Below are positions 22,151 through 30,304 of a stretch of DNA of 64,000 nt, one piece after another. Below the pieces are notes generated by a model. It saw only the letters and a program-made list of their open reading frames with translations, was not told the DNA's origin and searched no databases. This DNA is from Candidatus Nitrohelix vancouverensis (GTDB lineage: Bacteria > Nitrospinota > Nitrospinia > Nitrospinales > VA-1), in assembly GCA_015698305.1 (NCBI GenBank), contig CP048620.1, positions 375,885 through 439,884 of the forward strand. The letters run 5' to 3'. The first letter of the stretch is position 1; each line of letters starts with the position of its first letter. Made by a program: the position numbers and the translations under genes.

Positions 22151-22903
22151 TCAGGAAGGACGCTTGTCAAAGGGATGAAACACCTCTCCGCCATTGATGG
22201 GGAGCGGTTTTTTGCCATAATCCAGGGGATGGTCGATGCCCGGCTGAATGGTGCCGTCGACCGAATAGGGACCGTAGTTCGACCAGTAATTGCGACCGGG
22301 TGAATCGGTGAACTGGATGCGGGTGATGTATTTTATATTTTTATAACCATACTTGAAGGGAACGATCAGGCGCAGGGGATAGCCGTGTTCCCTCGACAAG
22401 GGAGCGCCGTTCATGCGCAGGACAAACAACACGCGCGGACGCAACAGTTCTTCCAGCGGGAAGACTTCATAATACGAATCGGCGGAATCGAATTTCACAT
22501 ACTTCGCTTCCGGTTTGGGGTTGACCTCCTTCAGCAATTCTTCCATGCGAAAGCCTTCCCACTCCGCTTTCGCCGACCAGCACTCCACGCATTTGAGGCG
22601 CGAAATCTGCGACGTCGTTTTGAATCCAAACAGGTCTTCGTAGCCCAGTCCTACGGGCTTCTCCACGAGGCCGGAAACGGACAGACCCCATTCGTCGATA
22701 TTGACTCCAAGGAAGGGGTTGGCGCTGCGGATATGGAATCCGGGCGTATCGCGGTTCTGCACATAATTTTCAGGGATATTTTTATCGTTGCGATAATCGC
22801 CGATCGCGGCGGCTTTGCCAGGAATAAACGCAGCGCCGACAAGCGAAAGCGCTTTGAGAAAGGTACGTCGATCAAATTTTTTCTTCAACAAACGGAAGGA
22901 CAT
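22151..22903 (-). CDS. Sulfite-oxidase/MsrP-family periplasmic molybdenum enzyme
   Basis: A 250-residue protein with a Tat-type N-terminus (FDRRTFLKALSLVGAAFIPG). The SUOX-fold molybdopterin domain includes RLKCVECWSAKAEWEGF, where Cys105 is the expected Mo ligand, and YPLRLIVPFKYGYKNIKYIT. It is nearest MsrP (YedY), the catalytic subunit that reduces methionine sulfoxide in periplasmic proteins. No MsrQ-type heme membrane subunit is adjacent; an FGE-fold lipoprotein takes its place. A strong AGGAGG precedes the ATG. It lies 11 bp downstream of dapB, so it is probably in the dap operon. The substrate could also be another sulfoxide or oxyanion. Confidence 0.87.
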   Translation of the reverse strand: MSFRLLKKKFDRRTFLKALSLVGAAFIPGKAAAIGDYRNDKNIPENYVQNRDTPGFHIRSANPFLGVNIDEWGLSVSGLVEKPVGLGYEDLFGFKTTSQISRLKCVECWSAKAEWEGFRMEELLKEVNPKPEAKYVKFDSADSYYEVFPLEELLRPRVLFVLRMNGAPLSREHGYPLRLIVPFKYGYKNIKYITRIQFTDSPGRNYWSNYGPYSVDGTIQPGIDHPLDYGKKPLPINGGEVFHPFDKRPS

Positions 22904-22914
22904 GGCGCCGCCTC

Positions 22915-23721
22915 CTATGACAGTCCAAGGACATCCTGCATATCATACAATCCCGGCTTCTGGTCGGCAAGCCACAAGGCCGCCCGCACCGAACCGCGCG
23001 CGAAGGTATCGCGGCTTTGCGCCCGGTGTTGCAATTCAAGGGTTTCACCCATGCCGCCGAACATGACGCGGTGTTCTCCTACGATATCACCGGCCCGAAC
23101 CGTATGCACGCCGATTTCTTTGGGGCCGCGCACCGCGATTCCCTTGCGTCCGTAAACGCCGTCTTTATCCAGATCGCGATCCAGCGCTTGCGCCACAATC
23201 TCCGACAACCGCACGGCAGTTCCGCTCGGCGCGTCCTTTTTAAATTTGTGATGCGCTTCGACGATTTCGACGTCGTATGCATCCCCCAGCGCCTCAGCCA
23301 TCAGACTGGCCATTTTGAACATGACGTTGACGCCAATGCTCATGTTAGGAGCCAGCACGCAACGAATATTTTTTGACAAGCGCTCGATCTCTTTTTTCTG
23401 CTCTGGTGAAAATCCCGTCGTCCCGATGACCGCCGCCACTCCCATTTCGGACGCAAGCCGGAGGGTTTCCATACTGGTCTCTGGAGAACTGAAGTCGATC
23501 ACCGCGTCGGCCCCCTTCATGCAATCCGCCAGCGCGCCGACGATCGGGACGCCCTTCGTGCCGAGCCCTGCGATCTCGCCGATATCCGCCCCCACTTCGG
23601 AGCTACCGGGACGCTCTGCGCCGCCGTGAATGCAAGCCCCCGCCTCTTCAATACAGCCAAGGATCGTTTTGCCCATGCGGCCTGCGGCCCCCACTACGGA
23701 AATTTTGACCTGGCGTTCCAT
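22915..23721 (-). CDS. dapB: 4-hydroxy-tetrahydrodipicolinate reductase
   Basis: A 268-residue NAD(P)H-dependent enzyme of the diaminopimelate/lysine pathway. The N-terminal nucleotide-binding motif is KISVVGAAGRMGKTI; the catalytic region reads EIVEAHHKFKKDAPSGTAVR, with the His and Lys used in catalysis, followed by IAVRGPKEIGVHTVRAGDIV. It acts on the product of DapA to supply meso-diaminopimelate for peptidoglycan and lysine. It lies 51 bp after dapA in the order dapF-dapA-dapB. Confidence 0.96.
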   Translation of the reverse strand: MERQVKISVVGAAGRMGKTILGCIEEAGACIHGGAERPGSSEVGADIGEIAGLGTKGVPIVGALADCMKGADAVIDFSSPETSMETLRLASEMGVAAVIGTTGFSPEQKKEIERLSKNIRCVLAPNMSIGVNVMFKMASLMAEALGDAYDVEIVEAHHKFKKDAPSGTAVRLSEIVAQALDRDLDKDGVYGRKGIAVRGPKEIGVHTVRAGDIVGEHRVMFGGMGETLELQHRAQSRDTFARGSVRAALWLADQKPGLYDMQDVLGLS

Positions 23722-23772
23722 CAGACTCCTGCAAAAAATAAAGGTTGTAAAAGAATCGCGCCTGCACCCTGC

Positions 23773-24645
23773 TCAGTGCAGGGAATAGTCGCTCATGATC
23801 TTTTTAAGAAAATTCAAACTCGACTCCGTCAGCGGCGCCAGAGGTTGACGCACCTCGTCTTCAATCCAGCCCATCAGATGCAGAGCTTTCTTGACCGGAA
23901 CCGGGTTGGTCTCCACGAACATCGCCTCGTTCAAGCGAAACAGTTCATGATGCAATTTGCGCGCGGTCTCCATATCGCCCTTCATCGCCGCGCCGCACAA
24001 CTGCGCCACCTTTGCTGGAAGCACGTTCGCCGTGACCGAAATGACGCCTTTGCCGCCAACGCTTAGAATCGGCAACAATAGCGGATCGTCTCCGGATATC
24101 ACGCTGAAGTCCTCGCCGCATCGGGCAATGACTTCCGTGATCTGCGTCAAGGAACCCGAGGCCTCTTTAATACCGACGATATTCCTGATTTTCGACAAGC
24201 GCTCCACCGTCTCCGGGAGCATGTTGACCGAGGTTCGACCTGGTACGTTATAAAGGATGATCGGTAAATCGGTCTCCTTCGCCACGGTTTCAAAATGGCG
24301 ATACAAACCTTCCTGGCTCGGCTTGTTGTAGTAGGGCGTGATCAGCAGGGAACCGTCCGCTCCGGCTTTCTCCGCGTGTTGCGTCAGCTTGATCGCCTCA
24401 AAGGTCGAGTTCGACCCGGTGCCCGCAAGCACCGGAACTTTTCCGGCGCAGGCTTCCACCGCAATGGCGATGACCTGATCGTGCTCTTCATGCGTCAGAG
24501 TCGCCGATTCGCCTGTTGTACCGCAAGGCACGATGCCCTGCGTGCCGTTGGCGATTTGAAATTCGATCAGACGACGCAACGCGTACTCGTCCACCGCTTC
24601 GTTTTTAAACGGAGTTACAATCGCGACAAAAGAACCTTCAAACAT
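23773..24645 (-). CDS. dapA: 4-hydroxy-tetrahydrodipicolinate synthase
   Basis: A 290-residue (beta/alpha)8 aldolase that joins pyruvate and aspartate semialdehyde. MFEGSFVAIVTPFKN at the N-terminus supports the ATG at 24645; a TTG four codons upstream is less likely. The pyruvate-binding GTTGESATLTHEEH, catalytic Tyr in YNVPGRTSVNML, and Schiff-base Lys in NIVGIKEASGSL are present. It precedes dapB and follows dapF by 27 bp, forming a lysine/diaminopimelate cluster. Confidence 0.96.
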   Translation of the reverse strand: MFEGSFVAIVTPFKNEAVDEYALRRLIEFQIANGTQGIVPCGTTGESATLTHEEHDQVIAIAVEACAGKVPVLAGTGSNSTFEAIKLTQHAEKAGADGSLLITPYYNKPSQEGLYRHFETVAKETDLPIILYNVPGRTSVNMLPETVERLSKIRNIVGIKEASGSLTQITEVIARCGEDFSVISGDDPLLLPILSVGGKGVISVTANVLPAKVAQLCGAAMKGDMETARKLHHELFRLNEAMFVETNPVPVKKALHLMGWIEDEVRQPLAPLTESSLNFLKKIMSDYSLH

Positions 24646-24672
24646 TAGCTCGCTCAATCTCTATAAAAAAAT

Positions 24673-25485
24673 TTAATATTCGCCAAGAACGCCGTCGAAC
24701 GATTTGCTCGCCAGACCTTCAAGGAACACGTCGCCAAAACTGCCGTTGCCGGGTTGAAAATAAACCTTGAGAGTTTCGCCCCCGCGCGTTCGCGCCGAGA
24801 TGGGAGAAGTCAATTCATGCTTGCGCGCCGCCAGCAGGGCCGATGCCACAACGCCCGTGCCGCAGGCCAGGGTTTCGCCTTCCACGCCGCGCTCGTAGGT
24901 GCGCACGACCAGACTGCCGTCGTCGTTCACCTGCACAAAATCCACGTTGGTTCCCGCAGGAGCAAACTGGGAATGAAAACGAACGCCGCGACCGATTCCG
25001 GCGACGTCGATGTTCTCAATATCATTGGTGTAAATAATCGCGTGCGGAACGCCCGTGTTCAGACTGTCGATCACAAAAGTCTCTCCATTGACTTCAACGG
25101 ACTGATCGGGCCGGTGATCCACAGGCTTCGTGAGTTTGATTTTTACGGTCGACCCGTCCACGTCCGCTGTGATGACTCCGGCGACGGTTTCAAACGACAA
25201 TTGCGATCCTGCGATTTTATTTTCAACCGCGTAGCGCGCGGCGCAACGTCCGCCGTTGCCGCACATTTCTGCAGAGGAACCGTCGTCGTTATAAAAGTCC
25301 CAGCGGAAATCAGCGTTGCTGGAAGGCTCGATAAAAATCAAACCGTCCGCGCCTACGGATGTTCTGCGAGCGCACACGCGTTTTACAAAATCTCTTTTTT
25401 GATCGTCGGGAATGAAGGGCTTGCGGTGGTCAATGATGACAAAATCATTGCCGCTCCCGCTCATTTTGGTGAATTGAATCGTCAT
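24673..25485 (-). CDS. dapF: Diaminopimelate epimerase
   Basis: A 270-residue enzyme that converts LL- to meso-diaminopimelate. Both halves of the pseudo-symmetric fold are visible with the two catalytic Cys: Cys75 (AEMCGNGGRCAA) and Cys208 (TLACGTGVVASAL). The N-terminal TKMSGSGNDFVIID is typical. It is the first gene of the run dapF-dapA-dapB-molybdoenzyme-lipoprotein, all on the minus strand with short gaps. About 190 bp upstream separates it from the ModE-like regulator and may hold the promoter. Confidence 0.96.
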   Translation of the reverse strand: MTIQFTKMSGSGNDFVIIDHRKPFIPDDQKRDFVKRVCARRTSVGADGLIFIEPSSNADFRWDFYNDDGSSAEMCGNGGRCAARYAVENKIAGSQLSFETVAGVITADVDGSTVKIKLTKPVDHRPDQSVEVNGETFVIDSLNTGVPHAIIYTNDIENIDVAGIGRGVRFHSQFAPAGTNVDFVQVNDDGSLVVRTYERGVEGETLACGTGVVASALLAARKHELTSPISARTRGGETLKVYFQPGNGSFGDVFLEGLASKSFDGVLGEY

Positions 25486-25672
25486 GGCTCTTTTCGAAAG
25501 TGTTTATGCTGTTATGATGCATCCCGAATTGCGTTCGATTCCGCAATTGTCTTAATTTTTGAAGAATTTACAAAGGGCGATGCGGGGTCGAAAAATCTTA
25601 TCACAGGCCTCGATAGGCGTCAATTGCCGACCCTTAGCGCTGATACGCGCATCCCAAAAAGGGTGAGGCGCC

Positions 25673-26053
25673 TCAGGCCTCAGGCGTCTTCAACATTTTT
25701 TGCAGGGATTTCCACTCGTCGCGAATCGCCGACTCCGCCTGCGCCTCCATCGCCCGATACGATGCAACGACACGACGTCCCATCGGGGTCAGGCTGGCCC
25801 CTCCGCCGCCTTTGCCGCCTGCGGCGCCGGCAACGAGGGGACTTGTAAAACACTGGTTCATCGTATGAATCATGTCCCAGGCCCGGCGATAACTCAACTT
25901 AAGAGAACGCGCCGCCTGGGAGATCGAACCGGTTTGATCGACGGCTTCGAGCAAATCCGCCTTGCCCGGCCCCAGCGCGATGACCTCCTCGCCGGAGACG
26001 CGAATGCGCGGACGACAATTGAAATAGGGTCGCTTCTTTTGCCGCGACGCCAT
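25673..26053 (-). CDS. ModE-like winged-helix regulator without molybdate-binding domain
   Basis: A 126-residue protein matching the N-terminal DNA-binding part of ModE: LLEAVDQTGSISQAARSLKL, SYRRAWDMIHTMNQ, and the glycine-rich loop GGKGGGGASLTPMGRRVV. E. coli ModE has about 260 residues with two molybdate-binding (TOBE) domains after this; they are absent here. Short ModE-like proteins are common and may sense ligands through other partners or act constitutively. It lies upstream of an operon that includes a molybdenum enzyme, which makes a regulatory link attractive but unproven. Confidence 0.85.
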   Translation of the reverse strand: MASRQKKRPYFNCRPRIRVSGEEVIALGPGKADLLEAVDQTGSISQAARSLKLSYRRAWDMIHTMNQCFTSPLVAGAAGGKGGGGASLTPMGRRVVASYRAMEAQAESAIRDEWKSLQKMLKTPEA

Positions 26054-26068
26054 AGGCCCCCTTCACTT

Positions 26069-26962
26069 CTATTGCGTGGTTTTTTTGATGGGCGTGATGC
26101 CGACCACATTGGGGATCGGCCAGCCAAACTGGTTTTCTCCCACCCCTCCGCCGCCAATCACGTATTTGCCGAGCCACTCCATATCCCGCCCTGAGGAATT
26201 GACGTACAGCTGAGCCTGCGGACCGCCTTCGGTATACATGGCCCTTTCCAGATCGATGGGCAACTCCAGCAACATATTGATGAAATCATACATCGAAAAA
26301 GGCGTCTGAACATGGATAAACAGGGTCCGGCCTTGTTTATCCGTACCGATCGCCGTCGCGCTCCACACCTTGTCCTGCGGCTTCCAGACATTCTTGCCCT
26401 TGCAGGAAACCATTCGTATGCTCTGGATCAAGGTCCCGTACTGCTCCCGCAAGGCGCCCAGGTTCTGGCAGTCCCGATCAATGATCTGCGCTTTCGGCAG
26501 GGAGTCGCCGACCGGATCGAACGCGAAAACGCTCCGATCCTTGGACAGCCAGTTGCTGTTCACATGCTCGCCGGTACGCATCAGAGACACGCTGGTCTTG
26601 AGATTGGCCTGATACATGCTGGCGTTGATGGTTGCCGTCAAATGATGTTTCCGCGCCCAGTCTTTAGCGGACAAATTTTTTCCATCCGCCTGGGCGGACG
26701 CGTTGATGAGATGAAAATCGAAAAACTCGGGATCGATTCGCAAAATCCTTATCTTTGAATCACCAAGCGTTGAGGACTGCGAACCGACAAAGACGCCCCA
26801 GTCCAGACCCGGCTCCAGCCTTTGCCATTCACCCGCTTTAGAAGACGAATTGATCTCCGCCAGAACGCTCTCGCCCAGCGTCGCCAGAATCAACAAGAAA
26901 ACCAGCAATTGGATGCTGTAAACTCCAAAGCGTTTGATTTCATATTTCAGCGTTTTCCGCAT
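26069..26962 (-). CDS. Exported NAGPA-domain (phosphodiester glycosidase-like) protein
   Basis: A 297-residue protein with an N-terminal hydrophobic signal or anchor (FGVYSIQLLVFLLILATLGE, about residues 13-32) and a NAGPA-type domain: TATINASMYQANLKTSVSLM, SVFAFDP, AIGTDKQGRTLFIHVQTP and MYTEGGPQAQLYVNS. Domains of this family are found in human NAGPA and bacterial YigE/DUF2233 proteins; bacterial substrates are mostly unknown, possibly cell-wall or exopolysaccharide glycans. I chose the ATG at 26962 over a TTG one codon earlier. It lies 15 bp upstream of the ModE-like gene and may share its transcript. Confidence 0.78.
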   Translation of the reverse strand: MRKTLKYEIKRFGVYSIQLLVFLLILATLGESVLAEINSSSKAGEWQRLEPGLDWGVFVGSQSSTLGDSKIRILRIDPEFFDFHLINASAQADGKNLSAKDWARKHHLTATINASMYQANLKTSVSLMRTGEHVNSNWLSKDRSVFAFDPVGDSLPKAQIIDRDCQNLGALREQYGTLIQSIRMVSCKGKNVWKPQDKVWSATAIGTDKQGRTLFIHVQTPFSMYDFINMLLELPIDLERAMYTEGGPQAQLYVNSSGRDMEWLGKYVIGGGGVGENQFGWPIPNVVGITPIKKTTQ

Positions 26963-27312
26963 CAATGAATTCCCCTACGATCAAAATTTCAAGGCCTAAT
27001 GAAAATAGATTAAGCCTCATCTTGATACAAGCCTTTTCTAAACCGACCCGGACAAAGCTCAGCTTCGTTTCAGGGAACAGCAGGGCGTCCAAAGTCCTTG
27101 ATTCCGTGGAAACATTTGATTTTTGTTAGCTTCTGGGGGATAATGGAGCCTTCAAACATTAATTCTACGTCCTCAAAACGATGAAATTGTCGTATGAACC
27201 CTGTTGTATGTTCGCCGACAGATTTTGAGTTTTTTTATAGCAGTCCAGGTCTGGGAAAATAGGCAGTCCCGATTAGAATCCGTATTACAACATCAAAAAA
27301 GGAGAGGTCCCA
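26963..27312. other. Divergent intergenic region, no gene seen
   Basis: Roughly 350 bp between the NAGPA-domain gene and the DUF4399 lipoprotein. No coding frame looked real. It should contain divergent promoters; a strong AAAGGAGAGG ribosome site sits just before the lipoprotein ATG. Confidence 0.4.
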
Positions 27313-27753
27313 ATGAAATTTGGAGTTCAATGTTTAGCAATGGTAGCGGCAACGATGCTGGTCGGTTGCACCACGGGTGGAATGCACGCTTCAAGCTCGC
27401 ATTCTGCAAACAGCGGGCAGGTTCTCACGATCACGACGCCTGCAACCACTGCCGACGTCACCAATCCGGTGGAAGTTTGCATGGCGATCAACGGCTACAC
27501 GGTTGAGCCTGCCAAGAACGGCGTGAATCCCGGTAAAGGCCACCACCATCTGTTGATCGACGTGGATGTTCCGAAAGATTTGAGCCAACCTCTCGCAAAA
27601 GATTCCGAGCATGTCCACATGGGCGACGGTTCGACCTGCAAGAGCCTCACTCTGTCTAAAGGCCAGCATGTCATCACGGCTGTATTTGCACAGGGCAATC
27701 ACGTGCCCTACAACCCGCCGATCACCGCCGCGGTCATTGTTCACGTCAAATAA
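27313..27753 (+). CDS. DUF4399-type lipoprotein
   Basis: A 146-residue protein with a lipoprotein signal (CLAMVAATMLVGCTTGG). The mature part matches DUF4399: VTNPVEVCMAINGYTVEP, GKGHHHLLIDVDVPKDL, HVHMGDGSTCKSLTLSKGQH and a C-terminal AVIVHV strand. The His-rich GHHHLL and HVHMG segments suggest metal binding, but the family has no assigned function I know of. It has a strong ribosome site and its own terminator, so it is likely monocistronic and well expressed. Confidence 0.75.
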   Translation: MKFGVQCLAMVAATMLVGCTTGGMHASSSHSANSGQVLTITTPATTADVTNPVEVCMAINGYTVEPAKNGVNPGKGHHHLLIDVDVPKDLSQPLAKDSEHVHMGDGSTCKSLTLSKGQHVITAVFAQGNHVPYNPPITAAVIVHVK

Positions 27754-27768
27754 GTTCTGAAACGATTG

Positions 27769-27804
27769 AAATTCCGCCCCTGTTTTCAGGGGTGGAATTT
27801 TTTT
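27769..27804 (+). terminator. Rho-independent terminator after the DUF4399 gene
   Basis: An inverted repeat, AAATTCCGCCCCTG and CAGGGGTGGAATTT with one G-T pair, around a TTTT loop, followed by a run of T. It is a strong stem with the expected U-tract for the plus strand. Confidence 0.85.
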
Positions 27805-27855
27805 GTTTGAAATTGATTCGATCCCCATAATCACTAGAATCGCGTGAATAGCCTC

Positions 27856-28803
27856 ATGAACGAACCCTTAGCGCCTTCCGGCCTGCTGGTCGGCGACGAC
27901 AACCTCATCAATCTGTATTACCTCAACGAACTGTACGGCAAGATTGCCCGTCATGTTTCCGGCGAAATCAGCCATTTTCTTGGCCATGACATTCCCATCA
28001 CTTCGGGAATCTGGGGCGGCACCTATCTCATCGCCGACCCGACAGGGAAATGCCGACGCCGGGTCTGGCGTCTCTACAGCATCGTCAACCTGCCGCAAAA
28101 CACGCCGCTGGATGAGCAAAAAAATCTGGAACGATTGATCGAGTTCTACTTCAAGGCCTACATCAGCGCCTTCAAGCCTTATGACATGGAACTGGATCTG
28201 AAAATGTGGGGCGGTAAACTGCCTTACGGGTGCAAAGAAAAACCCAGCTTCACCATGCATATGGAAGACGCGAACAAGCGCGTCAACTGGCTACGTTGTT
28301 TCTTCGTCTGGAATCAGGCGAGTTGGGAAGAATCCGTCATCTACGATCTGGTGAGGATCATCAAGGAATACAAACAATATTTCAATTTTGATCGCGGCAA
28401 GGTTGTTAAAGATGCCAAGGATTTGAAGTACATTCTGCAAGACGTCATCATCATCTATCGAACGCTGGAGAAAGCCTGCCACCCTGATTTCGTCGAACAC
28501 GCGGAACCCATCATCGCCGATCTGACGCAACATTTCATGAAGGGCCTGCACGATGCTCCGCTCATTCAATCGCTGTATGAAAAGGTGTATGACAACGCGC
28601 TGATCTATGGCTACGAACAGGCTCTGGAAGGCCCGTATCAGGAGGCCGGGCTGGATATCAGAAAAATCGAACACTGGCCGGTGGAGAAAATCAACTGGGT
28701 TCCTGACGCTTTAGTGAAATCGCTCGCCCCGCCCATCACCCAAATGTTCGAAGGCTTTCGCAAAAATCTGGGCATCCCGCAGGCTGAAGACGACGATTTC
28801 TAA
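27856..28803 (+). CDS. Conserved-looking protein of unknown function (315 aa)
   Basis: Not recognised. From ATG 27856 (a GTG at 27844 would add four residues) the protein is soluble, with no signal peptide or membrane helix. It is rich in aromatic residues and mixed charge, e.g. LINLYYLNELYGKIARHVSG, SGIWGGTYLIADPTG, MELDLKMWGGKLPYG, and ends in an acidic EDDDF. Codon use resembles neighbouring genes and the frame is intact. It stands alone between a terminator and a convergent transporter, so context gives no function. Confidence 0.7.
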   Translation: MNEPLAPSGLLVGDDNLINLYYLNELYGKIARHVSGEISHFLGHDIPITSGIWGGTYLIADPTGKCRRRVWRLYSIVNLPQNTPLDEQKNLERLIEFYFKAYISAFKPYDMELDLKMWGGKLPYGCKEKPSFTMHMEDANKRVNWLRCFFVWNQASWEESVIYDLVRIIKEYKQYFNFDRGKVVKDAKDLKYILQDVIIIYRTLEKACHPDFVEHAEPIIADLTQHFMKGLHDAPLIQSLYEKVYDNALIYGYEQALEGPYQEAGLDIRKIEHWPVEKINWVPDALVKSLAPPITQMFEGFRKNLGIPQAEDDDF

Positions 28804-28826
28804 TCGCCCGCAAAAATTCCCTTCCT

Positions 28827-30176
28827 TCAAAAAAATCGCGCCAGAAAGACAATGGCGACGGCGACCGGCGTGACGTATCGGATCAGAAAAACCCAGCCGC
28901 TGGCCCAGTGAAATGTGGTTTCATGACGCTCAATTTCGGCCTTGGCCTTGTCCGTACCCCAGATATAGGCGACGAAAATCGCCGTCAACATCCCGCCCAG
29001 AGGCAGAAGATAATTCGACGCGATGTTATCGACATGATCGAAAAAGGTCATGCCCCCCGGTTTGAAATCCGCCCACACGCCAAACGATAGCCCCGACGGA
29101 ACCCCCAGCAGAAAGATGACTCCCGCCATCACGCAAACGGCGCGGTTGCGCGGCCAGCCTTTTTCGTCGATGAAATAGGCGACGACCACTTCCAGAAGAG
29201 AAATGCCGGAAGTCAGCGCCGCGATAAACAGCAGGATAAAAAACACGATGGATACAAACGCGCCCATCGGCATTTCGGAAAACACCGTAGGCAGAACGCT
29301 GAACACCAGACTCGGGCCTTCCGTAGGCTCCAGACCGACGGCAAAGACTGCGGGAAAAATGACCATGCCGACGAGAAGGGCGATCATGGTGTCGAATAAC
29401 ACGACATAAACCGTCGAGGCCGTCAGATTTTCTTCCGGCGGCAGGTAACTGCCGTATGTCAACATCGCCCCCATGCCCAGACTGAGCGAAAAAAAGGCCT
29501 GTCCCAGAGCGATCAGAATCACCTCCGGGGTGATCTTCGAAAAATCAGGTTGCAGATAAAACTTCACGCCTTCCATCGCCCCATCCAGAGTCAATGAACG
29601 AATCATCAGTAGAACCAAAATCACCAGCAAGGTCGGCATGAGAATATCGCAGGCTTTTTCGATGCCGCCATGCACGCCTTTGATGACCACGCCCGCGCAC
29701 ACAACAATGAACAGGAAATGGTACACCGTGCTTTCTATGGGGTTGGCGATGAACTGTCCAAAAAACTCGCCCGCCTGCTGGGGTGATGAAAAATGCACCG
29801 AGGCGCCGGACAGGGAATTGACCACGTAAGCGATCGTCCAGCCCCCCACCACGCCGTAAAACGAGAGAATCAAAAATCCTGCGAGCACTCCCATGTAGCC
29901 AACGGCGCCCCAGGCCTTCCCCGGCGCCAGACTCTTAAACGCGCCCACGGGATTGAGATTGGTGTGGCGCCCCAGAGTGAACTCGCTGAGCATGATCGGC
30001 AGACCGATCACCACAATGCAAAGTAAATAGACCAGCACGAAAGCGCCGCCGCCGTTCTGACCGGTGATGTAGGGGAACTTCCAGACATTGCCCAGGCCGA
30101 TGGCCGAACCCGAAGCGGCAAGGATGAATCCCAGCCGACTGGTCCACAAGCCTCTTTGATTTGGGGGTGACGTCAT
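28827..30176 (-). CDS. Sodium-dependent transporter, neurotransmitter:sodium symporter (SNF) family
   Basis: A 449-residue integral membrane protein of the LeuT-fold family. The N-terminal LGFILAASGSAIGLGNVWKF and PYITGQNGGGAFVLVYLLC match the unwound helix 1 and Na-binding region of bacterial members. About 12 hydrophobic segments are visible, including LALGQAFFSLSLGMGAMLTY-type helix 6 sequence. These proteins import amino acids or other small amines with sodium. The gene stands alone, convergent with the unknown 315-aa gene and divergent from uvrC. The substrate cannot be read from sequence. Confidence 0.92.
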   Translation of the reverse strand: MTSPPNQRGLWTSRLGFILAASGSAIGLGNVWKFPYITGQNGGGAFVLVYLLCIVVIGLPIMLSEFTLGRHTNLNPVGAFKSLAPGKAWGAVGYMGVLAGFLILSFYGVVGGWTIAYVVNSLSGASVHFSSPQQAGEFFGQFIANPIESTVYHFLFIVVCAGVVIKGVHGGIEKACDILMPTLLVILVLLMIRSLTLDGAMEGVKFYLQPDFSKITPEVILIALGQAFFSLSLGMGAMLTYGSYLPPEENLTASTVYVVLFDTMIALLVGMVIFPAVFAVGLEPTEGPSLVFSVLPTVFSEMPMGAFVSIVFFILLFIAALTSGISLLEVVVAYFIDEKGWPRNRAVCVMAGVIFLLGVPSGLSFGVWADFKPGGMTFFDHVDNIASNYLLPLGGMLTAIFVAYIWGTDKAKAEIERHETTFHWASGWVFLIRYVTPVAVAIVFLARFF

Positions 30177-30230
30177 GAATCCTTAAACCGTTTGATTAAA
30201 AATTCAAAAAAGGCAGGGAAAGGGAAAGGC

Positions 30231-30291
30231 TTGACTGATTTTGCGCCGCTTCCCTAGTATAATGAAACCATAACAATCTTTCCGTTTCATT
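30231..30291 (+). promoter_or_regulatory. Candidate uvrC promoter and inverted repeat
   Basis: A perfect TATAAT at 30258-30263 lies 21 bp after TTGACT (30231-30236), a long spacer for sigma-70. Directly overlapping and downstream is a perfect 8-bp inverted repeat, AATGAAAC (30261-30268) and GTTTCATT (30284-30291), about where transcription would start and 13 bp before the uvrC ATG. It could be an operator or a leader hairpin. Confidence 0.4.
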
Positions 30292-30304
30292 ATCGTTAAC
30301 GCTC

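Noticed and set aside
21479-22303. A 274-codon plus-strand frame opposite the FGE-fold lipoprotein and molybdoenzyme
   Set aside because: Both minus-strand genes have clear domains and signal peptides; this frame has none.
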